From positions 756,501-820,500 of the forward strand of contig JAWDGP010000077.1 in the NCBI GenBank assembly GCA_033675545.1: DNA of 64,000 nt, read 5' to 3'. Each line of letters starts with the position of its first letter. Within the stretch, counting starts at the first letter, position 1. The stretch is from Elysia crispata. Lineage: Eukaryota > Mollusca > Gastropoda > Plakobranchidae. Shown here in pieces: positions 24,450-50,300 of the stretch. The translations under genes were made by a program, and so were the position numbers. The notes under the pieces were generated by a model. That model did no database searches and was not told the DNA's origin. It was given only the letters and a program-made list of their open reading frames with translations.

Positions 24450-27316
24450 TCCTTTCAAACATGTTAATGTGCTTTATACTCTTTTAAAAATTATTTTGCG
24501 TTTGCGACCCAAAAAATTCTGTTTTCTTTGCTCTTCCAAATGTCTTCTCTTAGATGAGTGTTTTCAAATATCTGACATGTGGAGAATAGGGACACTCAAA
24601 ACTATCAAGATGCTTTAATTGTGTGTGAATACAGAAGTAGCATTTGTATATGTCCCTTGGATCCATGAAGATTAATTAACAAAAATAAGTAAGTATGCAG
24701 CCTCTCCATCTAAATGCTTAAGACAAATAAGAGGCACAAGTTAGGGTGAGACATGGTGGTGGTTATTAAAAAAAAGTAGTATCCATAAAAATCTGTCAGT
24801 ATATAGGGTCTTTTAAAACCATGGCAACAACCTTACCCATGTTGTGATTTTAGAAAAAATGGGTTCCACAGCAACACATGCAGATGACAGTATTTTACTT
24901 TTGGTTAGAATTTGTCAGCATGCAGAATACAGACCCTCTTTTGTGTGGACTTTATACTAGATCTAGATTCTGGATTTTTATCACTACAACTGTATAGAAT
25001 ACAGGCATTATTTTTTTTCTTTGAAAAAGAAACACATGTAGATTGATGTATCAAGGTCTTCTTACATAATTGATTGTGGGTATGCAGAAAGCTAATCCTA
25101 GACTTCACTTCTTTTTATCATGGGTGCTTTTTACATCACGTGGGATGGGTGCATAATTTGTGGAATATACAGTGCCCACCACTTAATTTGATATCTCATA
25201 AGTCGACATTCCTCTTAAATCAACGTAACTAAAAGTTGCGAAAATATTCCCTTTATCAGTACTGATAAATTTTCCCTCAAATTGACATTTTGGTCCACTA
25301 ATTTCTCCTAATTTGACTGAATTTCCACCATGTTTTGGTATCTAAATCCTCCAAAATGTCATTTAATTTTTAGCCTAGCCTCATGAGTTAGATCTAAAGA
25401 TCTGTGGTGTGTGGACCAGTACAACTTAAGAAGGGTTTGTGTGAGAAGAAATGGGAGGGGTGTTGGATGTGCAGGGAAAAGCGTAGAAAGACAAGCACAT
25501 TTGTGTTGGTGCATGAGAGAGAGATAGGGAGGGAGTAGCTGGCGCCTCGGGCCTCGAGCCAAATGCTATCACTGAAATCTTTTTAATTGAAAGTGTGATA
25601 GCAGTCCTTGTAATTTGTGCTTCTACTGCTTCAATCTGTATCAACAGCACTCACAAGTTGAATTTTGCATCAAATACATAATTAACACTAGTCACATCAA
25701 TATTGAAAAAAAAAAACGTTTTTTTGTGTATTTAAAAAAAAAAAAAAAAAAAAAAACCAGCCAAATTATGCTTGCTCTATTATAAGTTTGCTGTTACTAA
25801 ATCATAATTGCTAATCTTTTCTAATATCTCTGTACTATTTGGTGAAAAAAAAAGCACAGAAACTTAAATTTAAAATAAAAAACCCAATGTACTAAATAAG
25901 GATAAATCTTGCTCATACCTCTAAACTTACAGTATCATGATTTTTCGAGTACCTAAAGTATGGCCATCTTACAATGTTTTTTTTTTATTTATTTCCATAT
26001 AATATTTGTGACTTCACGTTTCAGTAATATAAATATTATTTAAAAAAAAGCAATCAGCAGCATCTTGTTTGAGACACGTTAGAAACAGATAATCAGCTTA
26101 TTTTATGGTTTGGCCTTTAGCAGAGCTCATGAAGATGGTTAAGGCAAAAGTGTTATACAGAAATTTTCTCATAACTATTCAAGCTTATTTGAAAAGAAAA
26201 AGGAACACTTTTTTTTCACATTTTATTTAACTTTCATAAAGCATATTCAAGCACTATAGAAATAATCATCAACACAAGTCTGAAACATCACCTTAGTACA
26301 TTGCCAAAACTACAAAGTTCATACAAAATAGCCTATTGTCTTACCTCTTTAACATGCGTCCTCCCCCCACACCACCTCAAAAAGGTATCAAAGCATACCT
26401 GCTCATTTAACTTTTATCTCTTTCAGTCTATCTCTCTTTCTCACGTCACCCATCTCCATTTCCAAAATGGTTTTTGATTCCTGAGGCACTTTTAACAAGT
26501 ATCACTCTATCAGTACTACAAAAGTATATTAAATTTTAGTGACTAAAGAAAGAGCATAAACTGAATTCTAATTTGGTAAAGAGCATATAGGTTTTATTTT
26601 TTTCTGAGATAACTGAAACATAATTTGTGACTACATGCTATTTTAGGATGAATATATTGTCATTTTATAATTTCAAGACTTTTACATGAATGGTTTAAGT
26701 TTTGGGCAAGGCGAATAATGTACTTTGTAATTTGGTTGTCAATGTCATAACACCTCAGGAAATGTTATGTAGATATGTTAGGCAAAGAAGAAAATATTGA
26801 ACCAATGAAAAGCCTTTCCATGCAAATATGTTTCCATATTATTGTCTTTTGTAAAAGGGGAACCAAAGATAAAATCTCCACATCTAGATCATTTAAACAA
26901 GTTGGGAAAATATTTTGCAGCCAAAGAGGCCCATTAGATTACCTCTATCATATGACATATCAAATTCAAAAACGATTCCTTGTCTATTATTGCTATACTC
27001 TATACTGCTACTACGACTGAAACTTATCCATCCCATAAGTTGTATATGCATGGTAAAAACTCTTAAGAATTATAGTAAACTTCCTTATACAGCAGAATAC
27101 AAGACTCAACTTGGGTCTCTAAATGCAAGTTGATATCGAATTTTTTTACAGCTTTCACCAGATTGCCACATTTTCTCTATTGTTCGTACGCTTATGAATG
27201 TATTCTTTCCCCTGTTCTCTTTCTGTATACAGCCAGTTCATGAAAAGAACAGGAGGGGCAGAGAATGATTTGTCATACAAACTAAGACCTAAAACAACAA
27301 AGATAAAAATACAGGG
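24450..27316. other. region between the convergent COA7 and PPIE 3' ends
   Basis: It contains a poly(A) run at 25735-25757 and a possible Tigger-like end near 25171 (CAGTGCCCACCACTTAATTTG, followed by repeated TTAATTTGA-type words) without a visible partner end. It must also hold the PPIE 3' UTR; minus-strand AATAAA candidates lie at 26593-26598 and 26222-26227. No further exon is supported. Confidence 0.5.
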
Positions 27317-39792
<12,476 letters not shown>

Positions 39793-39850
39793 CTTGAAAA
39801 TAGATTGTTTTGTTTTTTTCAAATCAACTTCCGGAGAAGTTCTTGGAAAG
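39793..39850 (-). promoter_or_regulatory. PPIE 5' end and likely proximal promoter
   Basis: The PPIE start codon context on the minus strand is CAAGATGGCAGCC, which is close to a Kozak context and also YY1-like. About 35 bp upstream an ETS-type CCGGAAGT (plus strand acttccgg, about 39827-39834) suggests a TATA-less housekeeping promoter. The transcription start is not determined. Confidence 0.45.
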
Positions 39851-40019
39851 AAACTTTGCTGCAAATAATTTTTATTCGTTAAACTACATATACTTCGGTC
39901 ACCCATAAGGCGGATGTGAACGCCACACTCGTTCTTAGATTGCTGTAGAAAAACAAAATTAAGGCCTTTTTACTTTGCAAGATCAATTTTTCAGAGAGGA
40001 AACTCTCTCTAAACCCTCC

Positions 40020-40192
<173 letters not shown>

Positions 40193-40911
40193 GCCCTACA
40201 CTCGTATTAAATTTCCCTCTGTGCATAAGTCTAGACTAAGCCATTCAGGGCTACCCCATGCATGAATCCATATTCTGTCTGCTTTCGCCTGAGGCCTCAA
40301 TTAAACTATTTCATTGACACCATCACCTCTCGGAACCTTTCACAATGAAAAAATGACGCAATTGTCTGAGAAAGAAATTAATTTACATTGTTAGAAAAAA
40401 GAGGACTGAAAATGAATTATCACCTTTCTTTCCTCGCATTTAATGCTAACATTTTTTTTCAATTTTTAATTTTTATTTTTTGTTTGTTTAGATTAATGGT
40501 CCAAATTGCCATGACTATGAAAATATAACGCTTAGGATCAACGAGGAAGAAAAAGCTTTTTGCAAGGGGTACATGATCTAGATGGCTAAATATTTCATGC
40601 GCGACTTATTCAATTAAAGATTTGGAAAATCAGACAAAATTAAAAACCTTAAAGCTCTTACTGTTGATTACATTTCTATAAAGTAATGGCCATGATAATA
40701 TATTTTGGGCGACTGAAAAGCAATGGTCATAAACAGGTCAGAAAAACTTGAATGTTTAGTTATTGAACGTGAGGCACCCAAACATGATCACCATAATAAA
40801 CTTACAAAAGAGCTTGTCTGTAAGAATTCTCACAAACAGTCAAGTAAAATAAATTATATTATAGGTATTTTGAATAGGTTTTGCTTCACCATCGTGAAAC
40901 AAAGGGTGGGT

Positions 40912-40912
<1 letters not shown>

Positions 40913-40989
<77 letters not shown>

Positions 40990-41014
40990 GGGGGCGGGGG
41001 GGGGGGGGAGAGTA
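40913..41014. repeat. (GA)n followed by poly-G
   Basis: About 35 GA units run directly into a G-rich block (ggagggggggggcggggggg). A mirror-like C-rich plus (CT)n tract follows at 41410-41468. Confidence 0.97.
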
Positions 41015-41409
41015 GGGGCTGAGAGGGCTTAGAGACAAAGGTCACATATCCTATCTTGGTTATTTGTTTTGTTAATACTGTATCCAGAAACTGTGGTTTA
41101 AAAAAGTCCTTAAGTTCGAATGCCCCATATGGATTACGTTGGGTGTGCATGATGATAGATCTCTGGGAATATGACCAGCAGTAGTGCTAACTGGCGTTAA
41201 AAAGCGGCTTTCAGCCAACTGAAAAGTAATTAATGCCTGTGGCCTCCATACATATATGCACATTCACCTTTGAGTGAGAGTACATGCGTGTCATCATGTA
41301 ATGTGTCACAAAATTTTCCAGGTCCTTGATCAAAACGGTGCGTTCTCACAAATGCGTTTCTACTTTCTTTGCATTATCTTTTTCTCATTGGTTATTCGAT
41401 TGCTCCCTT

Positions 41410-41420
41410 CCCTTTCCCCT

Positions 41421-41468
<48 letters not shown>
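41410..41468. repeat. poly-C followed by (CT)n
   Basis: A run of pyrimidines, tccccccccccc then about 18 CT units. It is the inverse type of the GA/poly-G tract 400 bp upstream. Confidence 0.97.
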
Positions 41469-41471
<3 letters not shown>

Positions 41472-42111
41472 CAACCCTTAGGCTGACTATTTGCGTGTCC
41501 CTATCATTTCTTCATTATTCTTTGTCTTCGGGTTCTCTCGCTCGTTCGACTCGTCTGTACTCCCTAGTGGCGTCATTATTTATTAGCCAATAAAATACGT
41601 ACTAAAAAGGCGACACTTATCGTTAGCTGCAAAATCAATGCCTCCCGAAATGCGTGCACATTAAAAAAATGTTTTGATGCTCTATTATGGCGTGCACCAA
41701 AATCTACTCTGCCAGTGGCCACTTCCCTCCCCTGACAGACAAACAGGCTTGAATAGTAATATTAATGTCAGTATCAATGTTTGCAAATTCTTTTACAACA
41801 GTTTACTCTATGTGAAAGCATCTATGGCGGATTTTCATCAAAATAAGTTGAATGCACGGGATTAGGGGGCTTGTTTGAATTAAAAAAAACAAAAAAACTC
41901 TTATATGTAAACTTTTATTAACTAGTTTTAATAGATTGATGAGACGACACATTACCGAAAAACTATATTTTATATATCATGTATGAATTTTCTCAATTCG
42001 CTTTTTAAAATCATGTGATTTTTATCTGATTGGTTTTGATACAAGCCTATACATTAATGATGTGGTTGTTTCTGTAATAATTCTTCTTCTTCTTCTTCTT
42101 TTCCTTCTTGC

Positions 42112-42148
<37 letters not shown>

Positions 42149-44337
42149 ATCATCATCATCTTTATTATTATTAAATTATGCTAGGACTGTTTTTTGTGTT
42201 GTTTGGTGGTGATTTTCATTATTATTATTATTTTCCATCATAATTATTACCAAAATTATCATTACTAGTATGATTACCTGGGGCTTGCCCTGCGGTAGCC
42301 CATACCAGTTACGGCTGGCTCATTGAACTGTGACCGCGAGCTGGGCCAGGCGATTTAATATAACGCAATCTGATGCGCTGAAAAAGACCACTTAGCCATT
42401 TAAACCCGCGTCGACTTGGGCTTAGCTGGCCTTGACGCCAAATATGATTCGCTTACCTAATAGGCTGTGCCATTCGATGAAAATGATCTAAGCTGTGGGT
42501 GAGATCTAACGACTTGCCCATGAATATTTCTTGCTTCCTGATACAACGAATCTGTTTAACTGTTGCTACTGTGCTAAAAAATTATAAAATATAATATAAT
42601 TAATTAACTTTATGGTATCAATAGAGGGACCCGAATACTCAACAAAACAACTGACCTATCAGATCTGTGAAATGGACAATCGCTTACATGGATTGGTAGG
42701 TCTATAAACTTGTATTGTGGGAAAGAAAATGTTTAGCGTTAAGAATAATATTGAAAAAAAAAAGCTTCATTTTTGCTGTAAAATACATTCCTTTATTATT
42801 ACAATGGCACCACTCGAGTGTAACATGAAAAGTACGTTCTTGGGAAGTAATATTAAACTGTATTTAGGGAGTCGACTGCTTGTTACTATAATACTATTAG
42901 GTTGTAGGCAACAGCTGCTGTGAGATAGGGCAAACTCGCCGTTAGTTAGAAGAATGAATTAGATGTATACGCTTAGGCTGGGGCATAGATCTAGATTTTA
43001 AAAAAAAATGAATTCGTATTAATTAAAAAATGGGCCTAGTCACCTCCGCCTGGATCTAGAGTAAAGGACTAGGAAATTTTGTTTATCTTTAATTTTAGTC
43101 ATCGTATTATGCTGCATTGAAACTGAGAGACATGCTTCACTGTTATGAATCTAGAATTTTTATGCGAGCTGATTAGTTATTTGCTAGCATGGGAAGTTAG
43201 GACGTTCGAGCCTACCTCTTTGTGCAATCTAAGAACAATATATCATTCTTTCATTGTGGAAAAAAATGGGCACAAATATGGAGTGTGCATAAGTACATTT
43301 CTTTGTCCAGATAGATGTTTGCCTTGCAGTATTAGATCTCAGTCGAGATTCTAAGCTGAGACTTGGCATACCGAGGTAGATTTACTTTTTTTATTTCTCG
43401 CTTTCTTAGCATCAATATAAACATTTGCTCATGCTTAAACGGCTGTGTGAAAAAATGTGCAATTCACCCATGCCATAAGTGTCTTTTCAAAAAATTTCTT
43501 CATCAAAGACTTTTTAAAACAAGTAGGACCCGTTCAGGAATGAGAAAACAGACTAAAAACTAATGAAATAAAAAGTATTTCCAACTCTAGTACTACTAAG
43601 TACATCTGTGAATCTATCAGAATATATTCAAAGCCCTATAACCAAAGGTCAAAGAATTTTCAATCATTTATCAAGAAAAAGTTAAGTAAGATTGTTGTTT
43701 TTTTTTTACAAAATAATATTTGATGCCCTTGCATGTGCATAATAGTTTGATTTGTCTTCCTTTTCTTTGATCTAGCTCAATCCATCAAAGGAAAATACAA
43801 CCAGCGGCTCATGGTCTTTATCCAGATCTCATCTACATATTTAAGCTCTTTGATGACAAAATGAAGAGCTGCTAGAGCTACATATTTTTTTCTGAAAAAT
43901 TATATATTAGCAATAAAGGTGATCTCGTTTCTACTTTTGACAGATTTTTATGATTTTTCTGACTTGCAGCAATAATTGTGAGATAGTTTTTTGGCATGCA
44001 TCTCTGTGATGTTTTTTAATCTAGCCGTGCAGCATAAAAATATCTTTGTCTTGTTTTGAGGTATAGCTGTCTGACATGTTAGGCTTTTTAGCTGACATGT
44101 AGATATCCACATTGATTTTTTTCTCAGAACTTGGGGCTTTGTCAACTTTTAATTACTTACAATAGTTAGTTAATTTATGGTGAATATATTATAATTTTTT
44201 GAATTATTACAGTGGAAAGCTTGATATCTGTTGTTATTTTTGCTTAAATTCTCAGACTGAGATTTACTGGAACTTCTCTCCTCTCTTTCAAGTGACATAA
44301 ATGAATTTCATTTAAATTTTTTTTCTTTATTTCTTAG
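41469..44337. other. intergenic / 5' part of ERMP1
   Basis: It includes TTC and GTT microsatellites (about 42081-42148) and a locally GC- and CpG-rich patch at 42281-42420 that I cannot classify. A splice acceptor at 44336-44337 shows that an ERMP1 5' UTR exon probably lies in this interval; I cannot place it. Confidence 0.45.
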
Positions 44338-44422
44338 AGAATGTCAAGCTGAGGTGATTTCTGGTTCATTTACTGGCACGAGATATCAATACCTGCTGAC
44401 GCCACAACTTTTGTACATCAAA

Positions 44423-47219
44423 ATGGAATCATCTATGCCAGCAGGTTATACTGATGATGTCCGTCGTCGCCATACAGAAACTGTTGCTGGTAGCTCAAAC
44501 TTCATGGAAGATGTTGATCAAAATGGACAAACTAGACCTGAGCCGCATCCAACAGGAAGCAGGAGAAGAGAGCACAGGACTTCTCAACAAACAATGCGTG
44601 CATCTGTTGCTTATATGATGATGTGTACCTTTTATGTTCTTATAGCCCTTTTTGTCCATAGTAGGTTAAATTCATATCCCAAAGCAAAGTTCAAAGCATC
44701 TTCAGAAGCATTTGAGTTTTTAGAGGAAAATGCTCGAGCTCATCTAGAACTTATCACAGGACTGGGAGCTCGTGTAGCAGGGAGCGAGGCAAATATTGAG
44801 GCTGAAAATTACATTATTTATACTATTAATAGGATCCAGAGAGAATGTTTATCAAACCTAAAAATTGACTTGGATGTGCAAAGAGTCAGTGGTAGCTTCA
44901 TACTTGACTTTGTAAATGTTGGGATTGGAGAATTCACAAGCGTTTATCAAAACATGACCAATATTGTGGTAAAGCTATCTCCATCTACTGGTGCTAAGGA
45001 CAGTGTCATGGTCAACTGTCATTATGACACTGTCATCGACAGTCCAGGTGAACTACCTTTATTTATGAGCTGATAAATCCTACAATTTACATTTTTATGT
45101 TAAAACTATTACTCACTATTTTTTCCCAAATTAACAAATTATTATTAAATTTATGCCGAGAACGAAAAACTTTTTATTTGTCGTGTCGTATTGTTTTAAA
45201 AAAGCTTATAAAAGGGTTTATTTAAGTCATATTATCCTATCAGCACTTGTCACCTATTTTAAAGCAATGATCATTTAACACGTAAAATATTTTATTTTCT
45301 CTACATATTTCTCTGTAGCTTTGATTTCAGTTGATTACAGTAATTTATAATTGGAAGATATCCCTGTTGAAAAAATGTTATCAAGTTTTACGTGTGTGAC
45401 ATCAGATGAATACTAAGAAATAAGGGTAGGAAATACAGTAGCCAATGTGAAAATATTTAATGTTAAGCCATAGACTTCTTCATAAAAGTGATGAAATTAA
45501 TATAAATCATATCATGCCAATAAGCTCCCAGGGAAATGTAAGGCAAGGCTGGCTAATCCATGTGTGTCAACCACCAGGTGCAGGAGATGATGCTGCAAGC
45601 TGTTGCGTAATGCTGGAAATCTTACGGGCCATCTCTCAAAATCCAAACATCAAGTTAATGCATAACATCATCTTCCTTTTCAATAGTGCAGAAGAAAATA
45701 TTTTACAGGTATGAATCTTTTCAATTAAAAACAAATTTCTGCTGATCAAGCACTATCATTTTTTTGCTATTTTGAAAGTTTCCATATTAAAGAAAAGTTG
45801 CATTTTTACACTTCAATTTATCTGATTGATGCACATATGATTTTTAAAGTATCTAAGGAAATGGACAGAAAGACCCTTTCATGATGGAAGATGTATGAAT
45901 TTGCTATCATCATGAAAAAAGTATGCTGATATGGCAGAAATTTTTTAGGGCTTTGTTAAATTTTTAGCATTTTTTGAAGTGTTGGCAAAATGTAAGGTTT
46001 TGGGAACTTTTCAAGCTTAAAAATTGCTATAATAATGTTAATTAATATACTACTAATAATATATGACTATTGTCACAGCTGTTGCTGCTGCTACTTCTTT
46101 TATTGCCCCTGGTACTTGATCAAGACCTAGCTCTAAGTTCAGTATTTCTAGATCAATATTTAACTCTAAATGTAGACTATCTGAACAAACAATATTCTAG
46201 GATCTATAGATATAAGGTATTTTTTATTTAATTTTTTTATCTAATTCTCAATCAACTTACACTAGGCAAATGGACTTTTCTTTTCTCAGGCACGATACTT
46301 ATGACCTGTGGTCTTATGACAATATAGTCCTTATGTACACAAAACTTGCTTTTTGATTGATATTGGCTTGATCCATTTATGGAAATCTAGATTGATATTT
46401 GCACAATTTGCCTGGCTACTTAATTTTCATTGCTGATGATGCCTATCTGTTTCATTGGATAAAACGTGATCATATTTTATCTTTTTAGTTGTTTTTTTTA
46501 TAATAGCATTAACACATGCAGAAATCAATTACGCAAAATTTGTGGCAAAATGCTATGGTAAAATTTTGGAAATTTGACAAAAAATGCAGATGATTGGTTA
46601 TTGAAAATGAAGAATGAACATATTCCTCATTCATACTCATGATATGTGCACTTTCATTTTTTAGACCAGCCATGGCTTTATAACTCAACATCCCTGGGCA
46701 GAAAGCATCAAGGCTTTTGTAAACTTGGACTCAGCGGGTGCTGGTGGATGGGAACTTGTATTCCAAACTGGTAACCTTTTTTCTTGTCTGCTTTTACCCC
46801 CACCCTCTTTTTTATTGTTTGTTTCATATTACAGTAAAACTTGATTAAACAGAAAACTTTTAAACCAAAGCACATGGCAAAATGAAAAGGATTTTTGATA
46901 AAGCAATAACTTTTTTTGACAACTACTTATAGTGGTTAAATTTTATGTTTTAACCAAAAACATGGTTGCAGTCCCTAGAATTCTTATATAGCGGTGATCC
47001 ACTGTACATAGATATTCAAATATTCACCAGTCTTGTATATCTTTGAACAAAAGAGAATTAAATCAATGACAATTCTAATAAATCACTCTGTTCAGAAGCA
47101 ATCGATCTGAAATATTTCTTACTCTGAAAATATCTATAAGACATATTAGTCATTTCTGCATTAAAGATCTGTTCATTTTCAGAACCCTGCATTTATTCTT
47201 ATATCCTCCCCTCTCTCTC

Positions 47220-47300
<81 letters not shown>

Positions 47301-50300
47301 ATGTATATATATATATATATATATGCTTCTTTTTTTAAGAGTTTCTGGAAGATGTTAATAAAAAAGACACCTTTTCTTTCTTTGCAGGCCCTGAACACCC
47401 TTGGCTGGTGAGAACTTATGCTGAAGCAGCTCCTCATCCACATGCCTCGTGTATTGGCCAGGAGATTTTCCAGACAGGTCTTATACCATCAGATACAGAT
47501 TATAGGATCTTCAGAGACTATGGGCATATACCAGGTACAAAATAATTTTTTGTTAAACATAAACTGAGGGTTCTCTAAATGTCTGGAAAAAGGCATAATT
47601 TTAGGGTCTGGAACAAAAAGCTTCAAACAGTTTGAAGGAGTTGTACATTTTTCTTTCAGAAGAGGAAAAAATTTGCTGATAAAAGTTAAGGAATATTGAG
47701 TTGTCTGACATAACAATTTTTCACATGCTCAGCTTCTTAACATGGTTAGTTATTGCACTGATTTGATGTTCCCCAAAATTCAAAAAGAAAAAAAGAACCT
47801 TGGCTCTAAAAAAATTTCAATGATCTACAATATCTACTTCATGGTGAGGACAAAGACATATTGAATGAGCATCACGTCATGAAGAATTTGATAGAAGATA
47901 ATCTTTGTGCAAGAAAGAACACATGAAATTCTTGACAAAAAAATAATTGTTTCAAAACGCACTAAGCATTTCTGGGACCTTGAACAGAATCATTTAAAAG
48001 ATTACCCATTTGTTTGCATAGTCTAAAGAGCTAAATCTTATTACTAAATTTATCCAAGTTTGGTTGAAAGCATATAAATCTAACCATTGTATGTAGTGCT
48101 AGTATACAGAGAAAAAAGAAATAACAACACAGATATATTTTTTCTTATTGAAAATGTTTTGAGATTTACGTAATTTCATTTTTTTACCACACACAAATTT
48201 TATATTCCCAAAAACAAATATGAAAGATTTTTTTTTAGTTTTCTTAATACCAATTTATCAACAGGTCTTGATATAGCTCATATAAAAAATGGATATGTTT
48301 ACCACACAAGGAATGATCAGGCGCGTAATATACCAGAAGGATGCATGCAACGTGGAGGTAAGTATGATTTTGTTTACAGTTCTCATTCAGCCTGTAAAAG
48401 CTTATGAAATGTGCCTCAGGATTAGTCCTAATATTTTAGTGGAAATTTAGATTAACACGAGAAAAAAAAATACTTGAAAGTAAATAAATTCCTCTTATTC
48501 TCATTATTGAATGACGACCATTACTTCTGTATTTTTGCTGTTCAATTCCAACCCTTTCTTTCTTTGTTCTTCTTCAACAATTTTCATTGCAAGTCTTCTT
48601 TATTTTCTGCAGTTAATATAGTGTCATCAGTGTATCTCAAGTTGTGTAAATTATGCCCTCCATTTTTAATTCATGTGTGTCCTAGGTTTTTCTTAACTAT
48701 TTTGATGTAGGGAGAGAAAAGGTCTGGGGAAAGCATACCTCTTTGTCTGACACCACGCTTTATTTTTTTAAATGAGCTGATTTCCTCATCATCTTGCACT
48801 GTTCCTGTCTGTTTCCAGTACGTTTTTGATCACTCGTAGATCTTTTACATTTATCTTCAACTGTGGTAGTTGTGTGATTATTTCATCATGTTGCACATAT
48901 CAAATGCCTTGGTTTTATTAGTAGTAAAGCACAGGAACCCCTCTTTTTGTTCTTCCAGGGCTCATTCAGTTATTCTTCAAAGGATGTAGATAGCATTTGT
49001 TTTACCTTTTCCCTCCACAGAGCTATTCCTGCTATTCTTGATTTGATTTTGTTTCGGATTCCCATCATGATTTTAAAAGTATTTTGATGCTATGACTCAT
49101 GAGACTGATTGGTCTATATAATTCACACTCTGTTCCTTTGGTTTCTTTTGCAATGCTATAAATATAGATCTGGAGATGTCTGGTGGAATCTAACCTGTTT
49201 CATAAATTTCATTGAGTAATGTTGCAATTTTATCAATTCCAAAGTCACCAAGTGCTTCTAAAGTTTCCACTGATATACTGTCTGGGCCTGTTGGCTTTGC
49301 CACATTTAGGGTGGCTCAGTTGTGATCTTCAAAAAGTTCACTTATGTACGTAAGACTTTTTTTTTGTCTCAATGTCACATTTTTTTTACTTTAGGCATTC
49401 TGTGGATGAGCAGGTTTTCTTTCCAGAGATTTCTTCAATGTTTTTATACATTGTCTGCCCAGTCCTGCTGTAGCATGGATTGATATTTCTGAGCTTGTCA
49501 TTAATCCACTTCTCTTTGGCTTCATCATATTTTTTTCTGATTTGCTTTGCAATGTTTCATGTTTTTTACTTGCCACCTTTTTACCATGAGCTCAAAAATG
49601 TCCTCATTCATCCAAATTTTTTTTCCTTTCAACTCTTGGTATTTATTCATTTTTATGGATTTGTAACAGAGCTTTGGGAAAAGGTGAATGAATTGATTTC
49701 TCTAAATAGGTTTGGTTTTTGTATTTTGTATTGTTTTGATTTTGTTCAGCTTCTTTCATCCACACATTATTTTACCATAGTTCTGTTTTTTTTTTTTATT
49801 ATTTGACAGGTGATAATGTGATGGCCATCCTTCTTCAGCTGGCCTCTAGCACAAAACTCACAAACCCTGGTGAAGAAAAGCATGGATCAATGGTGTTCTT
49901 TGATTTTCTTGGCTATTTCATGGTGGTGTATCCACAACGAATGAGCCAGATCCTCAATTGGGCTACTTTTTGTTTCGTTTACCTGTCATTTATTAAAAGG
50001 CTGTCAAAAGAGAGAGGTATTATTTAAATTTATAATAATGATGATTTATATAATCAGGACTGAAACATTTTAGCAATGGACTTAAAAGTCAAAATAAGAA
50101 ATGTGACTTTGAATCTTATGTTGTACTAAGTTTACCTAGAAACCTTGTGTACAGATTTGCTTTTGTTGTGCTTTTTCAAAAAGGTTCAAGCTTTTTTTGT
50201 TGTCTTTAATGCTTTCACAAAACTTGACTACTAAAATTTTTTAAATCACCATTTCTTTAGACCCAATGGAGCTAATGCGGTTAACATTGGCTGGAGTATT

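Noticed and set aside
44341-44352. Upstream ATG (ATG TCA AGC TGA) in the ERMP1 5' UTR
   Set aside because: Only a three-codon minimal upstream frame; noted but too short to call as a feature.
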